Source: Pipra filicauda
Lineage: Eukaryota; Chordata; Aves; Passeriformes; Pipridae
Assembly (NCBI RefSeq): GCF_003945595.2
Contig: NW_024104622.1
Coordinates: 186,001 to 250,000, forward strand
DNA length: 64,000 bases
Reading direction: 5' to 3'
Both the position numbers and the translations under genes were made by a program. Positions 35,147-47,524 of this stretch are shown piece after piece; positions within the stretch are counted from its first letter, which is position 1, and the number at the start of each line of letters is the position of its first letter. The notes under the pieces were generated by a model that worked only from the letters and a program-made list of their open reading frames with translations, was not told the origin of the DNA and did not search any database.

Positions 35147-38100
35147 GTAGGTACCCCAGACCCCTCATGGTTTGCTTTGTGGGAGAGGGAGTTTGGATTA
35201 TGGAAAGGGCTTCCGTGTCAGAGAGCTGAATGCTACAAGAGTTGGGATCCAGTAAGAGCCAACATAAAACATAGGTACAAGATACACCAAGGTCTTGACT
35301 TAGTTGCTGCAGCATCCATTGCAACCACGTCAATTTAGTGAGTATTTGGTCAGTTCACCAGTCCAACCTGGGTGGCTTTCATCTTTTCATTGCCATAAAG
35401 TTACAAGAGGAAAAGAGGCACTGTTTGGTAGCAAAAACTGAAAGCCAGGTCTCGAGTCCATGAATTAGTTGAGTACTGAGGATGCTGCAGTGGTTTCCCA
35501 CCCTTTACCTCTGGGAAACCTGCACACCACTAGAAATTTAAAAAAAGACAGCTCTGTCCACATCTGTCTGAGCCTTCCCAATCTCCCCCTCCTCCAGAGT
35601 GCAAAAGCTGAATGAAGGGCAAGAGAGGGCAGGGGAAAACCTGGGGCTGAGTGTGAAAACCAAGCAGGAGAAAACACAACTGGGAATGTTTCTGTCTGTC
35701 TCTCACAGACTATCCAGAGCCCCAAAAAAGGCCTGTGCACCATTTTGACTTTCTTACTCAGTCTGAGTTGAAGCTCCTGGTGAAATTGCTGGTGGGGAAT
35801 CAATGGCCTGTGTGATGTTGGCAGTCAGATCGCATCGATCCTAACAGGCCGTGAGTTTTGACTGAAAGGGTAATTAATTGTCAGAGCAGCTCAGTGAGAG
35901 GCAGGAGAGATTCTCATGGCAGCATCCTGGCATTCCTAGTGAAAGGGGCTGTCTCCCTACAAGACAGGAGGCAGCAGTTTTGATGCAGATGTTTCTGGGG
36001 GCAGATCTGACACGTGGAGGACGAGCTGACCCTTAGACTCCCTCACCAACTGCTGAAGACAAAGAGATGAAAGCCAAAGAACTTCAGCATGGAAGTTCCA
36101 GCACGTTTAGCTCGGAGATAACAGAGAGAGAGGCTGTGACAGCACAGTCACTCTCTCCAGCTCTGCTCTAATAAAAGACATCACCTCTCCTTACAAGCTG
36201 TGCCTCTCAATTAGCAGTGGCGTGTGAGAATCTCTTCCAACTCTGCCACAAAGCTCTCCCACTCTCCCACACCACAGAAAAACTTAGCACAGGGTTGTCT
36301 GGTGGTGTCTACAGAGTGATGCAGATTTAGTTCAGCTTCAGTGTGTGCCAGCTGGGGCCCTGACAGAACAAGCCCAATCTTTTCTTCTCTTCCTGCAGGC
36401 GTTGATGCCTGTGCAGTGCTCAAAAGGAAAAGACACATCTCAGGGACTGGGCCCTGCTAAGGGTTCACAACCAGAAGGGTCTCACTGCAGTTGTTAATTT
36501 GCAAGGGAAGGAAAAGGTGGGGAAACATCAGAGGCTAAAAATAAACCCGCTCGATTTGTTCTCCAGAAAGTACCAAATGCCGGCATGATTTGATTTGAAC
36601 AGAAGAATTGAACTTAATTGGGTTAGTTATTAAAATCTCCCAGTGCAAATAGGTTACTCTGGTAAAAAGGATTTTGTTGTGAAGCAACATCAAAAAGAAA
36701 AAAAAAAAAAGGAAGAAAGGAGGAAAGGATAAAATGATTCTCTCCTGGCCTGGGAATTGCTCCTGCACTCGCTGGCAAGACACCACCAATCAGTGTATTT
36801 TTAAAGAGCATCTCTGAGCCACAGCATCCCTCAGCGGTCCCCAGGGACACTGCAGGGGTGAGGAGACCAGGAATGTTTGACAGGTCGGCAGAGGAGAAAG
36901 GGGAGGATGGATCTGAACATTCTCCCTCTCTGCTTTCTGCTGTGCTCTGCTGTTTTGTAGCCAAAGGTGGTGATAGAAGCTCCAGCCCCACACCCCAAAC
37001 CCTCCTTTGAACCGTGGGAGGATCTGTGACTGTGGTCAAAGCACTGCTCCAGAAGAAAGGAGCTTAGAACTCAGCTCCCTCCTCTGCCACAGGCTCTCTG
37101 GGTGAGCATGTGCTGGTCATGGCTGGGTGATTCAATCTCCCTGTCCTTCAGGTTGGAAGCAAAACTGCCTCTTTTCCACCCTATCTACAGAAGTCATGAG
37201 TTGTTTGCACAGGGACTAGTCCTGTGTGTGCAGAGAGCACAGCTGGGGTCCCTCTTACCCTCCAGGATTTCATTACAACAGTGATTACCCGCAAGGGAAC
37301 TTTGAAACAGGGGATGCAGCATCTGTTTCCAAGCAGAGAGTGTAACTTATTCTTTCCCAGCATCTACTGGGGAGGAATCCATCTCTGAACTGCAGCTGGG
37401 GCTGGAGCCACACAGTCCTGGAGCTGGACTGCAGGAGCAGTGACGTTCAGGCAGCTCGTTGGGTCTTGTAGGAGTTCTTCAAAGAAGCAGGACTTGCCAT
37501 GCCCATAATTTTCGGCTTGAGCCTCCCCCACAGCCAGGCTGGGCTCTGGGTAGTCCCAGAGCAGAAGTGGATTAAGTCCTGACCAGTTATTGGCACTCAC
37601 TCAGCTTCCTTTTTATCGATATTTTTACTTGCACAATGAATAAAAATGCAATCAAAAACTATTAAATCAAGTTTTTTGTTCTCCCCACCCTCAGGAGTGA
37701 CAAATAGCTTTAACACCATCCTCGTGGCTCCCTCAGCTTTACATGCTGTAAGTAATGAGTTTCTCAGCACAAAGGTCTCCTGTGGTGAATGTTCTTCTCC
37801 CAGATCACATCAACTCTGGGGCCAACTCAGCTCCACCCACAGATAGAAGCATCTGAAAACTTCCTTCCAAAAAGCTTTTACTGTGATGTCTCAGAGCACA
37901 TTTCTGCAGCCTCCTGGACTTTGCAGCAGTTTTTGGAAATGAGCTGCTGATGCAAATCCAGCTTGTTGGTGCTCAGATCTTCTCCCTGTGTCCTTAAACA
38001 AGATTGGAAGCAGACAGAGGACTTGAATGAAGACCATCCAGGGGATATGTCCATCCTTTTTTTTTCACCTACTTGTTCTTTCCTTCATTCTTACTCTGAT

Positions 38101-38570
38101 TGATTTATACCAAGCCTTGTTTTAGATACATCCTACTCTGAAGGATGAAAGAAGTAGAGTCTGAACTGGAGTTCTTCTAGAAAAGACGAACATCTGCCAT
38201 TAAAATTAAGAAATAAAACTCCTTAGTAGAGCGTTGCAACAGCAGTTTTCTTGCAAAGTGCTGCCACAAGGCAAGGCAAATGTGTGAGTGGACTTTCCCA
38301 GGTTGTTCCATGGATATTAGTGAGCTAATCTTCAGAATGGTTGGATACCCGGTTTTCAGACAGACAGAGCAAATTCCAGGGGGTTTAAATGGCTTTGTCA
38401 GGGCCATGCAGGAGGAGCTGCAGAGCTGGGAGCTCAGCTCTAGACCTCCTGGCTCACACCACAGTGCTGTTCCCTCCAGACCCTGCTCCCCTGTTTCCTC
38501 TTTCCATTCCCTTTTCCATGCCCTTTGCTGAGGAGGAAGCTTTACCAATGGAGTTTTTCTCTCTTTGCAG
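35147..38570 (+). other. ADGRB1: Intron between TSR5 and HRM exon 1
   Basis: No recognisable CR1 or other named repeat. There is a short A run near 36703. Stretches about 35810-36230 and 36480-36690 are AT-rich with taattaatt-like homeodomain cores and look single-copy; no gene is seen. Confidence 0.65.
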
Positions 38571-38672
38571 AGCCCCATGAAATCTGTGATGAGGAAAGCC
38601 TTGGCTCTGTGGTTTGGAAGGAGACTCCAGCAGGGGATGCTGCCGCTGTCCGGTGTCCCCGCAATGCCACTG
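38571..38672 (+). CDS. ADGRB1: ADGRB1 exon: hormone-receptor motif, first half
   Basis: A 102-nt exon (34 codons), phase 1-1, after ctctttgcag and before gtaagg. It reads [20 protein letters not shown], then [14 protein letters not shown], and the last G joins the next exon as Gly. It carries the first two cysteines and the first conserved Trp of the HRM domain, plus an N-glycosylation sequon (NAT). The HRM is a small disulfide-linked fold next to the GAIN domain; a hormone ligand for it is not known in the BAI family. The exon is short but matches the family closely throughout. Confidence 0.96.
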
Positions 38673-40438
38673 GTAAGGGTGACTCCGTGATGGGGACATG
38701 GTCCATCCTCAGGGTATCCCTCATCCTTTGCCTCCTGGATGAAGAGAACCTGGTTGTGGGAGGACAGGACAAGCAGATGGACTTTCCTCCCGTCTTTTGG
38801 GGCTAAATTAACTCTCTCTGAGTTTCTGTGGCCCTTCACTGTTTAACAACAGCATCTTGGTTCCTACTGGACAATTTGAGGTGGTTTCCATCCACCTCCT
38901 GCCGAGTCCTGGCACAGCCTTGCACCCAAGAGTATCTGTGGTGTGTTCTCCCCATTAACTACAAACATCTTTGCAGAGCAGGTGAGGCCTTGTCAGAGTT
39001 CTCTAGACTTGGCAGTTATATTTCTCTCCACTGCCCATAAACAAGCTGGTGTTTGAAAGCAGGAAAACCTGAATTTCATGGTCCACTTATGCTTAGAAAA
39101 CACAGCACCTGTCTAAACATTTATGCAGGTGCTCAGGTTGATGGTCTGGTCATGGGGGCGTGAAGTGATGGGATCTGGGCATCCAGGTGTTATCTCTTGT
39201 GACCATGACTCTGTGTCATGTCTAGTCCCTAAGGACTAGAAAGCAGGGCAGAGGAAGCTCCAGGAGACACTCTGGTGCTGAAACTTGTCCTCAGCTGGAT
39301 GTTCCTCACTCCCAGGCAGGAACAGAATAATGGGCAGCAGTGTTAATAATGAATTTAAAGGTTTTATTTTGCTTGAGGGAGGTGGTTGGGTACAGACCAA
39401 CCCTGCGACTCTGTTTGAATCAGCCTGGGACAGTTGTGTTGTCCCAGATTCTGTCCTAGAAGGGCTGTATCCATAGAAAGGTCACTGAACCCTTTAGCAG
39501 ACCCAGCAAACCTGCTCCTCAGAGGCTCTCCAAACTGCGCCCTGATGGCTTGGGCAAGGTGATCCCCTTCCCTTCTTCCTCTCTGATAAGTCCATTTTTT
39601 TCCTCCACGAAGGCATGTGATTATCACTGCAAACCCCCCTGTAGACTGGAGCTGAGGGAAGGCCTGGGGGAGGACTTGAGAGCAGCTCTCAGAGTGTTTC
39701 AGCTGCCTCAGGGATGGTGTTTATTCTCCTCCAGACTGTGTGGGCAGCACAAGCCACTGTGCCTGGTTTAGTTGCAAGTACCAGAACAAGCCACCTGGGG
39801 AGGCTCGTGGGGCTTCCTGAGACAGGAAGAATGTTGTCCTCCAGGCCAGGAGAAAAAGAAACCCCTTCCTTTCACCTTGACTAGCCATGGCCAGCCTGTT
39901 AATTTTTGTTTTCACGCCCAGTTCCTTCTGCTGCCCTGCAATAATAAAATGCAGGAGGAGAAGGTAATAAAAATAATCTCTCCTACATGCTTGCATGGGT
40001 TGTTCAGGCACCTGCAGGCGCCTCTGATGTCCTTTGTACCGGTAGCTATGCCTGAATGGATGCACTGACCAGTTCTGGGTGACCTCCATGGAATTGTTAA
40101 GGTTGGAAAAGAGCTCTAAGATCATCGAGTCCAACCCTTAACCCAACAGTGCCAGGTCCACCACTAAGCCATGTCCCCAAGTGCCACATTTACATGTTTT
40201 TTTAACATCTCCTGCGACAATGATCCCACACTTCTCTGCACAGCCTGTTCCAATACTTGAAAACCCTTTCCATGAAGAAAATTTTCCTCATACCTAATCT
40301 AAACCTCTCCTGGTACAACTTGAAGCTGTGTCCTCTCATCCTATCGCTTCCCACCTGGGAGAAAAGACTGACCCCCATGAATTCTTGGCTTTTCATCCTG
40401 TTTTCCTCACTCCCGTATTTGTTTCTTTCATTTTTCAG
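38673..40438 (+). other. ADGRB1: Intron within the HRM
   Basis: Holds one reverse CR1 (40084-40385) that ends about 55 bp before the next acceptor. The rest, including an AT-rich stretch near 39940-40000, has no recognised feature. Confidence 0.7.
40084..40385 (-). repeat. CR1 LINE 3' end, reverse, close to an acceptor
   Basis: Starts ccatggaattgttaaggttg and continues through atcatcgagtccaaccctta and tgtcctctcatcctatcgct; ends about 55 bp upstream of the second HRM exon. Confidence 0.9.
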
Positions 40439-40545
40439 GGCTGATCCTCCGAAGATGCATTTTAGATGAGGAAGGCATCGCTTACTGGGAGCCCCCAACA
40501 TACATCAAGTGTGTTTCTATAGATTACAGGAACATACAGATGATG
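40439..40545 (+). CDS. ADGRB1: ADGRB1 exon: hormone-receptor motif, second half
   Basis: A 107-nt exon, phase 1 in and 0 out, after cttcatttttcag-type acceptor and before gtaagg from 40546. It reads [20 protein letters not shown], then [16 protein letters not shown]. It supplies the last two HRM cysteines and the conserved YWEPP segment. After it the chain enters the GAIN domain. This is the first junction in the window that is not phase 1-1, so skipping either HRM exon alone differs: the first is symmetric, this one is not. Match to the mammalian protein is near identity. Confidence 0.97.
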
Positions 40546-41360
40546 GTAAGGCAGAACAACTCCTCACTCAGCAGATTTGGGATCCTCCCAAATTCTTGTT
40601 ACGTGACTATAGTTACTAAAAAGAAGGAAAGGAACATTTCCATGTGAAAAGGAGATACTGGGTCTACCTTGATTTTTTTTTTTACTGCTTTTGTCTGGTT
40701 ATCTTGTGATGCACAGACACTCCACGGACAAAGGATGGTTCCTTTCAGGATGTTTTAAAACATATCTTGGCAGAATCCAGGTTCTACCAGGTCTTTCATA
40801 TCACATTATCATTAAGTATCACTGTGACTGCATAACTATTCTATTTATAAATAAGCATCTCATTTTCTGTTAATCTTAAATTCATTGTTGTGATGAATTT
40901 CTGCTGGTCTCCTGTGGTTTCCCTTTAGGAGAACTGCCCTCTCCTGTTCAGGACAAGCTACAGTCTGTTCTAAAATAATTCCAGATTAGTTATAAGAAAA
41001 GAGGATTTGGGGGCAAAAATATTCTTGTTAGCTGGCTTGGGTTATGAGCAGAAGAAACTCTGTGGTAGGACAATCTCTTCTGAACCTCCACACAACCTTT
41101 CCTACGTGGGCAAACGAAAAAATTCAGTTTTCTATCATTTTAGAACCACTTTGAATACACTTCAGAATCTATCACTCTGTCCTATCATTTTAAGAAAACC
41201 GGAGGCTCTCAGGCCAGCAGAGATTGTCAGATTCAGCTCATCTGCACTCTGAATTAGAAGGAAGGTCAAAAACCTTCCCCCAGCAATTCCTTCACTGAGC
41301 TCATTAACTTGACTTTGACTGTCCCTAAAGTGTTTGTCATGTCTCTTCTCTGTTTCTCAG
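40546..41360 (+). other. ADGRB1: Intron
   Basis: About 0.8 kb of AT-rich DNA. I see no repeat or extra exon. It ends in a good polypyrimidine tract and ctcag. Confidence 0.75.
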
Positions 41361-41555
41361 ACCAGGGAACATCTTTCCAAGGCTCAGCGTGGGTTGATGG
41401 GAGATGGGCTGTCAGATGTGCTCCAGAACCTGGTGGAAATCTCCCAGGATGGGACCAGCTACAGCGGGGACTTGCTGTCCACCATGGACGTACTCAGGAA
41501 CATGACAGAGATCTTCCGTAGGGCTTATCACAGCCCCACCTCTGGAGATGTCCAG
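41361..41555 (+). CDS. ADGRB1: ADGRB1 exon: GAIN subdomain A, start
   Basis: A 195-nt exon (65 codons), phase 0-0, before gtgagc from 41556. It reads [12 protein letters not shown], then [39 protein letters not shown] and SPTSGDVQ. This is the helical beginning of the GAIN domain, the autoproteolysis-supporting fold of adhesion GPCRs. NMT is an N-glycosylation sequon. The differences from the mammalian protein are conservative. Phase 0-0 would allow skipping in frame, but removal would destroy the fold. Confidence 0.97.
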
Positions 41556-42548
41556 GTGAGCTGGGATGCACATCCTGGAGGCCAAAGCTTGGCTGGAGGT
41601 GTGTTTGCATGCACAGGGTTCCAGGTTTGATCACCTCCTGTGTAGCTGATGCAATACTGATGAAAATCCAGAGCATTTTTTCTCCAAATGTCTTCCTGTA
41701 TTAACAAACTCTCCCTTCAAGGTTGTTCTCCCTGGCTTAGAAACTGGAGAACTTGAAAGCCAAAGTCACTCTGAGCTGTTTCAACCTGACAGCACTTTAC
41801 TGTTGGAGTCTAATTGATATGAGAATATCATTTGGAAGGGATTTCAGTCTTAATGACTAGAGGGAAAATGATCCTGTGGCATTGGGTACCTGGATGTTGA
41901 TGCAGGAGAATGTCCTCCTGCCTTCTCATCCCAGGGTTTTACTTTCAGCAGCTGCACACAGAGCAGCTACAAGATACCCCCTTGGGATGGGTCATCACCC
42001 CATGGCTTGAAACATTAAACTGATCCTGCAGGATCTGCAAAGAGGTAAAAACTAGAGAAAAAATCAATAGGCTTAAATTTCCTTCCTTCTCATAGTGTGC
42101 TGCAAAGGTCCTGCCATGCAGAGCACCCTCTGGATCAATCTCTGCTTCTCTTATCTGGTAGCAGGTCAAAGAGGATCATAAGGAATATATTGAAAATGAC
42201 AGAACAAGTAGAAAACAGGATAGAAAAGAATTTGTGTGAGGGAAGATCATCTTTTTCTAACCAGTCTCTGACAGACATCGACCAGTAATAAATACAAGAC
42301 ATATTCCCAATCCAACCCTTTAGGAAATACAGTAGTCAAAGTGAAGGCCTTGGGGAAAAAAGCCCTGCTGGTCATTAACATCCCTGGGACCTGTGAAATG
42401 CTGTGGGACCCTTTGGGAATGGCACCATGAGAACCCCCTTGGAACATGGCTGGTTCTCAAATGTTCCTCCCCCATCACTGGGTCCTTCCCAGCGTAGGCT
42501 GTGTTTGACTGACCACCTCTTTTGTCCTCTTTTGTCTCCCTTCTCCAG
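41556..42548 (+). other. ADGRB1: Intron
   Basis: About 1 kb with no recognised repeat. The tail is a long pyrimidine tract (tcctcttttgtctcccttct) before the acceptor. Confidence 0.75.
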
Positions 42549-42617
42549 AACTTTGTCCAGATCCTCAGCAATCTTTTATCAGAGGAAAACCGGGAGAAAT
42601 GGGAGGAAGCTCAGCTG
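42549..42617 (+). CDS. ADGRB1: ADGRB1 exon: GAIN subdomain A, 23 residues
   Basis: A 69-nt exon, phase 0-0, after ctccag and before gtatga from 42618. It reads [20 protein letters not shown] then AQL, which is exactly the expected next segment of ADGRB1 (helical, amphipathic). It is too short to be found by open-frame length and is identified by homology, splice sites and phase. With VQ of the previous exon it gives the continuous DVQNFVQ junction of the family. Confidence 0.95.
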
Positions 42618-42729
42618 GTATGAACCTTCAGCACCTTCCCTGAGATGAAATATGCTTTCAGCATGGGGTTAAGCCACGAGGAGAGGAATTTCCAAGTGTC
42701 TACATGATCTCCTAGCTCTTCTTGCCCAG

Positions 42730-42947
42730 AATTTTTGAATATTAGGAAAGGGTTCTTCCCCCAGAGGGTGGTTGGGCACTGAACAGGCTCCCCAGGGGGC
42801 CTGACAGAGCTCAAGGAGTGTTTTGACAATGCTCTCAGACACATGGGGTGATTCTTGGGGTGTCCTGTCCTGTCAGGAGTTGGACTCAATGATCCTTATG
42901 GGTCCCTTCCAACTCAGGACACTCTATGATTCCATGATTCCGGGCTG
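42730..42947 (+). repeat. CR1 LINE 3' end
   Basis: atattaggaaagggttcttc block to gatccttatgggtcccttcc and a ctatgattccatgattc tail. Confidence 0.9.
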
Positions 42948-43369
42948 AGTTGTGTGCAACATAAATCTGTTTTAGGCACAGACCACACAAAATCCCCATC
43001 CACCAATGCTGTTCTCCTTGGATAAAGCCTTGTGATGAAAGAGCCAGAGTACCCAGACACAGTGAGCTGTGCTCAGCTTCAGAGTCTCTGCATGAAGAAC
43101 AGTGAAATACTGGTGGTGGATACCGAATTTTGGATAGTTCTCAGAGGTCAGGCTTGGGTTGGAGTTGATAACCCTGCTGGCTTGCTCTAATTCCACTCTT
43201 TCCTCTTGCCAAGATAAAGAAGTGGGATTTCATGGGTTCCTGGATAAAAAGCTGCAGGACAGGCAGGATTTTCAGAGCTGGGGTCTTCTCAACACAAGCT
43301 GGGCTTTGTTTCAGTTATGTTTTGTTTTATTTCTCCCCTCTCAAGGTTGAGGATCCTGCTGAATTCCCT

Positions 43370-43520
43370 AATCCCCATGCCTGGAAGTGTTCAAGGCCAG
43401 GCTGGGTGGGGCTTTGAGTAAGATGTTCTAGTAGAATGTCACCCTGCCCATGGCAGGGGTTTGGAGCTAAATGATCTTTAAAATTCCTTCCAACCCAAGC
43501 CATCTATGATTCTATAAACA
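43370..43520 (+). repeat. CR1 LINE 3' fragment
   Basis: ctggaagtgttcaaggccag block to ccttccaacccaagccatct and atgattctat. Confidence 0.92.
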
Positions 43521-44269
43521 ATTCTGTAGCTAAACTCTCGGTATTAGGGGATCGGTTTGTTGGGGTTTGTAGCTGTGTTTTATTTGGCTTTTGTCTCCTC
43601 TGCCCCAGTTGAACTCTCTGTTGTGGGCTTGTCTCAGACCTAGTCCTTGCCCCTTTGCCATTCTCTTGACAAGCCCTTGGGCTGTTCAGTGCTGTCATCT
43701 CACTGCAGCTTTTGGGCACCACATCAGAGGGAAAAAGCTCTGCCTCAGACCAGCAGCTCTGCTGGAAGGTTCCATGGCAGCTCGTTCCTCCCATGCCCAT
43801 TCCTCAGTATTGCACCTTGGAACACAAACCCTCAACTTGCTCAACTCTCAAACTCTCAAACAACCTCAGCTTGCAGAATAACCTGGACAAGGAACAAAAC
43901 TCAGCCTTTGTGAGAGGTCAGTCCTGTGGAAGGTACTTGGAGAGATGGCTCAGACATGGCAACTCACTTTTAGCCACCTGTTGCTGTTGAAAAATTCCTC
44001 AAAGTGATTTGGAAATACCAAACAATGAAGTAAAAATCAGCCCCAGACTCCAGTTATATTCACACCAATCAGGGAAGTCCCCTGGGAAAACTTTCAACAG
44101 CAAGTGCTGGCACAGTTGTTGGCAGTCCAGAATGGGAGACAGGGACCTGAATATATTCATGCAACGGGGATGCTGTCAGTAGCTGGACAGCTTCTTCTCT
44201 TCTCCCTGATATCTTATGTTTTCCCATTGCATTTGAATGAGAATGGTCTGTCTCCAGGTGGGATAAAGA

Positions 44270-44400
44270 ACCATCTCAACGTGGTCCTGGGCAAGTGGCT
44301 CTAAGTGTCCCTGCTTGAGCAAGAGGGTTGGACCAGATGACCTCTGAGGTCCCTTCCAAACTAAACTGTACTGAGATTCTGTGATTCTGTCATTCTGTGA
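44270..44400 (+). repeat. CR1 LINE 3' fragment
   Basis: gttggaccagatgacctctg, ggtcccttccaaactaaact, then gattctgtgattctgtcatt as the tail. Confidence 0.88.
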
Positions 44401-45685
44401 CCAAATACTTGGTTCCAAGCCTTCAGGTGCATGTACATATTTCAGCAGAGAGCAGAGGAGGCTGTCAAGTTGTCATGACAATGGGGAAACCCTGTTGATG
44501 CCCTCAAACCCAGCTGCAGTTACTCTGCGTGGCAGTTCATTCCCGCTGGCTGTCCCTGTGCAATCTGCTCTTTGCACCCATAGACAGACACAGCCCAGCC
44601 TGCTGCCAACACCACCATAACCTACATGTGGATTGGGAATATCATGGGGAGGAGGTTTGTTTAATGGGAATTGAGATGAGAGCCCAACACTTCAGAACAG
44701 AGAAATCTTCATGGACGGGATGTCAACAGTTTTCCACAGTCCCTGTTTTTCTCCCTCAAAGCTGCTGGACCAAAATCACTCCCTGCATTTCCCAGGATCA
44801 ACCAGTTCTTTTAAAACAAAGCCTTTGCCTCCCAGTTTGATCATTAAAAATAAATCCAACTTCATTGTTTTCCACATCCCAAAACCCTGTGCTTTGCCCC
44901 CCCCCAGGCAGAGATGTTGTTCAAGGAAAATATAAACCAAAACAACCCATAAAAGTACTCACAGAACGGTTACTGTGCTTTTTGAGGAGATTGTGTTCAC
45001 CATTATATGATAAAAACCTAAAATGCAATGGCCAGTGTAGCCTGGATTTCATTTGACCTTGTGATTTCAATCTGCAACGGAATATAAAATATGCAGTTAA
45101 AAATAGCTTCCTCACTTACTTCTCCTCCTTGTGTGCACACCCACTGTACTGGCAGGACTTTTTGATCTCATCCTGATACAATTTTAGTCTTACCAAGATT
45201 CCTTTGGATCGAGACACACAAGGCCACCCCTGTGTTCCTCGTCCACACATTTGAAGGTTCAGCCTTCCTTCTCCTCCATCTCATCCTGCTTGTCCCCAGC
45301 TGTCCCTTCAGCTCTGCTCAGCCATCTCAGGAAGGTCTGGATTACAGGTAGGAACTGAAAATGCTCCAAAAGTGGTGGAAAAGGAAAAGAAGGATCTGAA
45401 TTGTTCAGCCTCTCATGGTATTTGCTAAGCTCCTGTAGGCAAATGTGAGGAAAAGACAGCACAGCTCCTTTCAAGTGGATTATCTTTTATGGAATCTGTC
45501 ACTGGGAAACTAGTTATTGTTTAACAGCCTTCTTTCAGGCTGGCAAATTACAAGTGAAGAAGAGTTATTGCCAATATCTTTATCAATGGGAAAACACCAG
45601 GGAAGAAAGAAGAGACAGAGAAGATCCAAGACAGGTCCAGGACCAAGAATTTGGTTATTTGGAGAGTGAGATCCTGCCAGCAAAA

Positions 45686-45748
45686 CAGAAAAGGAGAAAA
45701 TCAGCCAGAAAGGAGAAAATCAGTCCAGAAAGGAGAAAATCAGTCCAG
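45686..45748 (+). repeat. 20-bp tandem repeat, three copies
   Basis: Three units of cagaaaggagaaaatcag plus tc, nearly identical, in a generally AG-rich stretch. Confidence 0.92.
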
Positions 45749-45901
45749 GAAATGCTTTTCTGGATAGGATTATGTGGTCTGGTGCCTGAGATTCAACATT
45801 AAACCATGGATGTCCTTTGGTGTGGCTGCTCTTTGTGAAATGACAGCAAGATTAACTACCCTGGTGGAGGTAATGCTTTGTGGGCTCCATGTCAGTAGAG
45901 A

Positions 45902-45919
45902 ACACACACACACACACAT

Positions 45920-45959
<40 letters not shown>
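45902..45959 (+). repeat. (CA)n then (TA)n microsatellite
   Basis: CA units to about 45927, then 16 TA units; the TA part could extrude as a hairpin. Confidence 0.97.
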
Positions 45960-45963
<4 letters not shown>

Positions 45964-46154
45964 ACACCATCAGAAGTAGAGCAAATATATTTCTCAGGCC
46001 AATTATCACCATACCCGAGTGTCAGGGAAGTCTCAGGCTTGGGAAAGGCTCCTGGAATTTAACAAAGGGCAAAACTTCAATACAACAACACCAACCCATC
46101 TTCACTCTTTGGATGTGCAATTCCAAATGCCTCTGGCTTTTGGCCAAATACTCC

Positions 46155-46245
46155 AGTCAATGGGCTTGGAAATCAAGTAGGTGATTTTAAAGGTGTCTTC
46201 CAACTCAAACCATTCTCTGATTCTTTGATTCTCTGATTCTATGCA
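46155..46245 (+). repeat. CR1 LINE tail fragment
   Basis: ggtgtcttccaactcaaacc then an extended tail of gattctttgattctctgatt. Confidence 0.82.
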
Positions 46246-46542
46246 AGTAAATGTGTAGGTTGTCTTCTGCTCCAGGTGATCTCAGATACTTCTGTTTGCC
46301 TTAAAACATTGCCCTCCAACCCAAGTTTTACCAATCTGAATGTCATATTATTATTTCTTGCCCCTATTTCTAGGCCTCCTGTTAGGATTTCTCACTCCTC
46401 ATTCTTCCCAGCTCCATGACACTCCATTATATCCAGCATATGCTTCCAGTTCACATGTGAGGGCAGGAATCTTTCCCCACAGAGAAACTCCTGCTGTGCT
46501 CATTAGTGTCTGATCTACTAAATATTGTCCCTCTCTTTGCAG

Positions 46543-46651
46543 ATAGGGCCAAATGCCAAGGAGCTGTTCAGGCTCGTGGAGGATTTCATTGATGTCATCG
46601 GCTTCCGCATGAAGGATTTCCGGGATTCCTACCAAGTGACAGACAATCTGG
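46543..46651 (+). CDS. ADGRB1: ADGRB1 exon: GAIN subdomain A continued
   Basis: A 109-nt exon, phase 0 in and 1 out, after ctctctttgcag and before gtgagt. It reads [20 protein letters not shown], then [16 protein letters not shown] with the final G joining the next exon to make Val. It matches the mammalian protein closely ([14 protein letters not shown] is identical). The donor position one base after CTG was chosen because ctgg|gtgagt gives both a consensus donor and the conserved Leu-Val junction. Confidence 0.96.
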
Positions 46652-47524
46652 GTGAGTGGATTTGCACTCCCCAAGTCAGATAGAGAGCCCATGGAGCTGT
46701 TAATTACTGTGTAATATGTGTAACCTGGGCTGTGGGGAGGGAAAGAGGGGAGGCAGCAGGTGGTGCAGTATTAAAAGGTCCTGGGAAAGACAGGGATGGT
46801 CGTAAATACGGGGGGTGGCTTTTCTCCAAATAAGTTAGGATTTCACCCTGAACAAGGGATGTCCATGGAGAGATATCCAAGAGATATCTATAGAACCATG
46901 AATGGAGAACAGGCAAACTGGGCAGAATGAGTCTTTTCCTTTTATTTTTTGAACACAAGAGCTGCACAGCAGCCAGTGGAGTGATGAGGCAGCAAGCAAA
47001 CAGCAGGCAGTGTGTGATTTATCCTGTGTGCACAACCCCGGCGGGGAACTTGTTGCCAGAGGATGCTGCAGAAGCCAAAAAGTGCAGATGGGTTCATGAT
47101 GGGATTAGGAAAGTGCACAAAAGAGAGGCCCATTGGTGGCTGTTAAAGTTGATGATCTGGATACAGCCACTGGCTGAGGAAGTCCTGCTCATTGCTAGGA
47201 GGACAGACCAATAGACGTCTTCCTCTGTTCTTTCTCACACTTCTTTTTAACAACTACTTTTGGCCACTCCTGGAGACAAGATGCTGGAGCAGCCTGACCT
47301 CTTCTTCCAGGTTTAGTGCAGGCAGGGCCTTTCCAATGAAACCCTGACAGTGTCATCTTCTTTCATGCCTAAGCATCACCTGAGGAGAGCATCACTCCTA
47401 CAGCTCTCAAAATCCAGTCTCTCTGCTATCTGGTTTCCCAGAATTGCTTCCAATGGTATTTTCAGCACAGGTGAGTTTATTGAAGCTGGTTTGTTGACTG
47501 GTTTTATCTCTTGCTCCTCTCTAG
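46652..47524 (+). other. ADGRB1: Intron
   Basis: About 0.9 kb. I see no repeat or additional exon. Confidence 0.75.

Larger units (their letters stand above)
42618..46542 (+). other. ADGRB1: Intron
   Basis: About 3.9 kb with four forward CR1 pieces (42730, 43370, 44270, 46155), a 20-bp triple repeat (45686-45748) and a CA/TA microsatellite (45902-45959). No exon is seen in the rest. Confidence 0.75.

Noticed and set aside
45774..46184. 136-codon open frame with alternating Ile-Tyr and Thr-His
   Set aside because: Produced by the CA/TA microsatellite.
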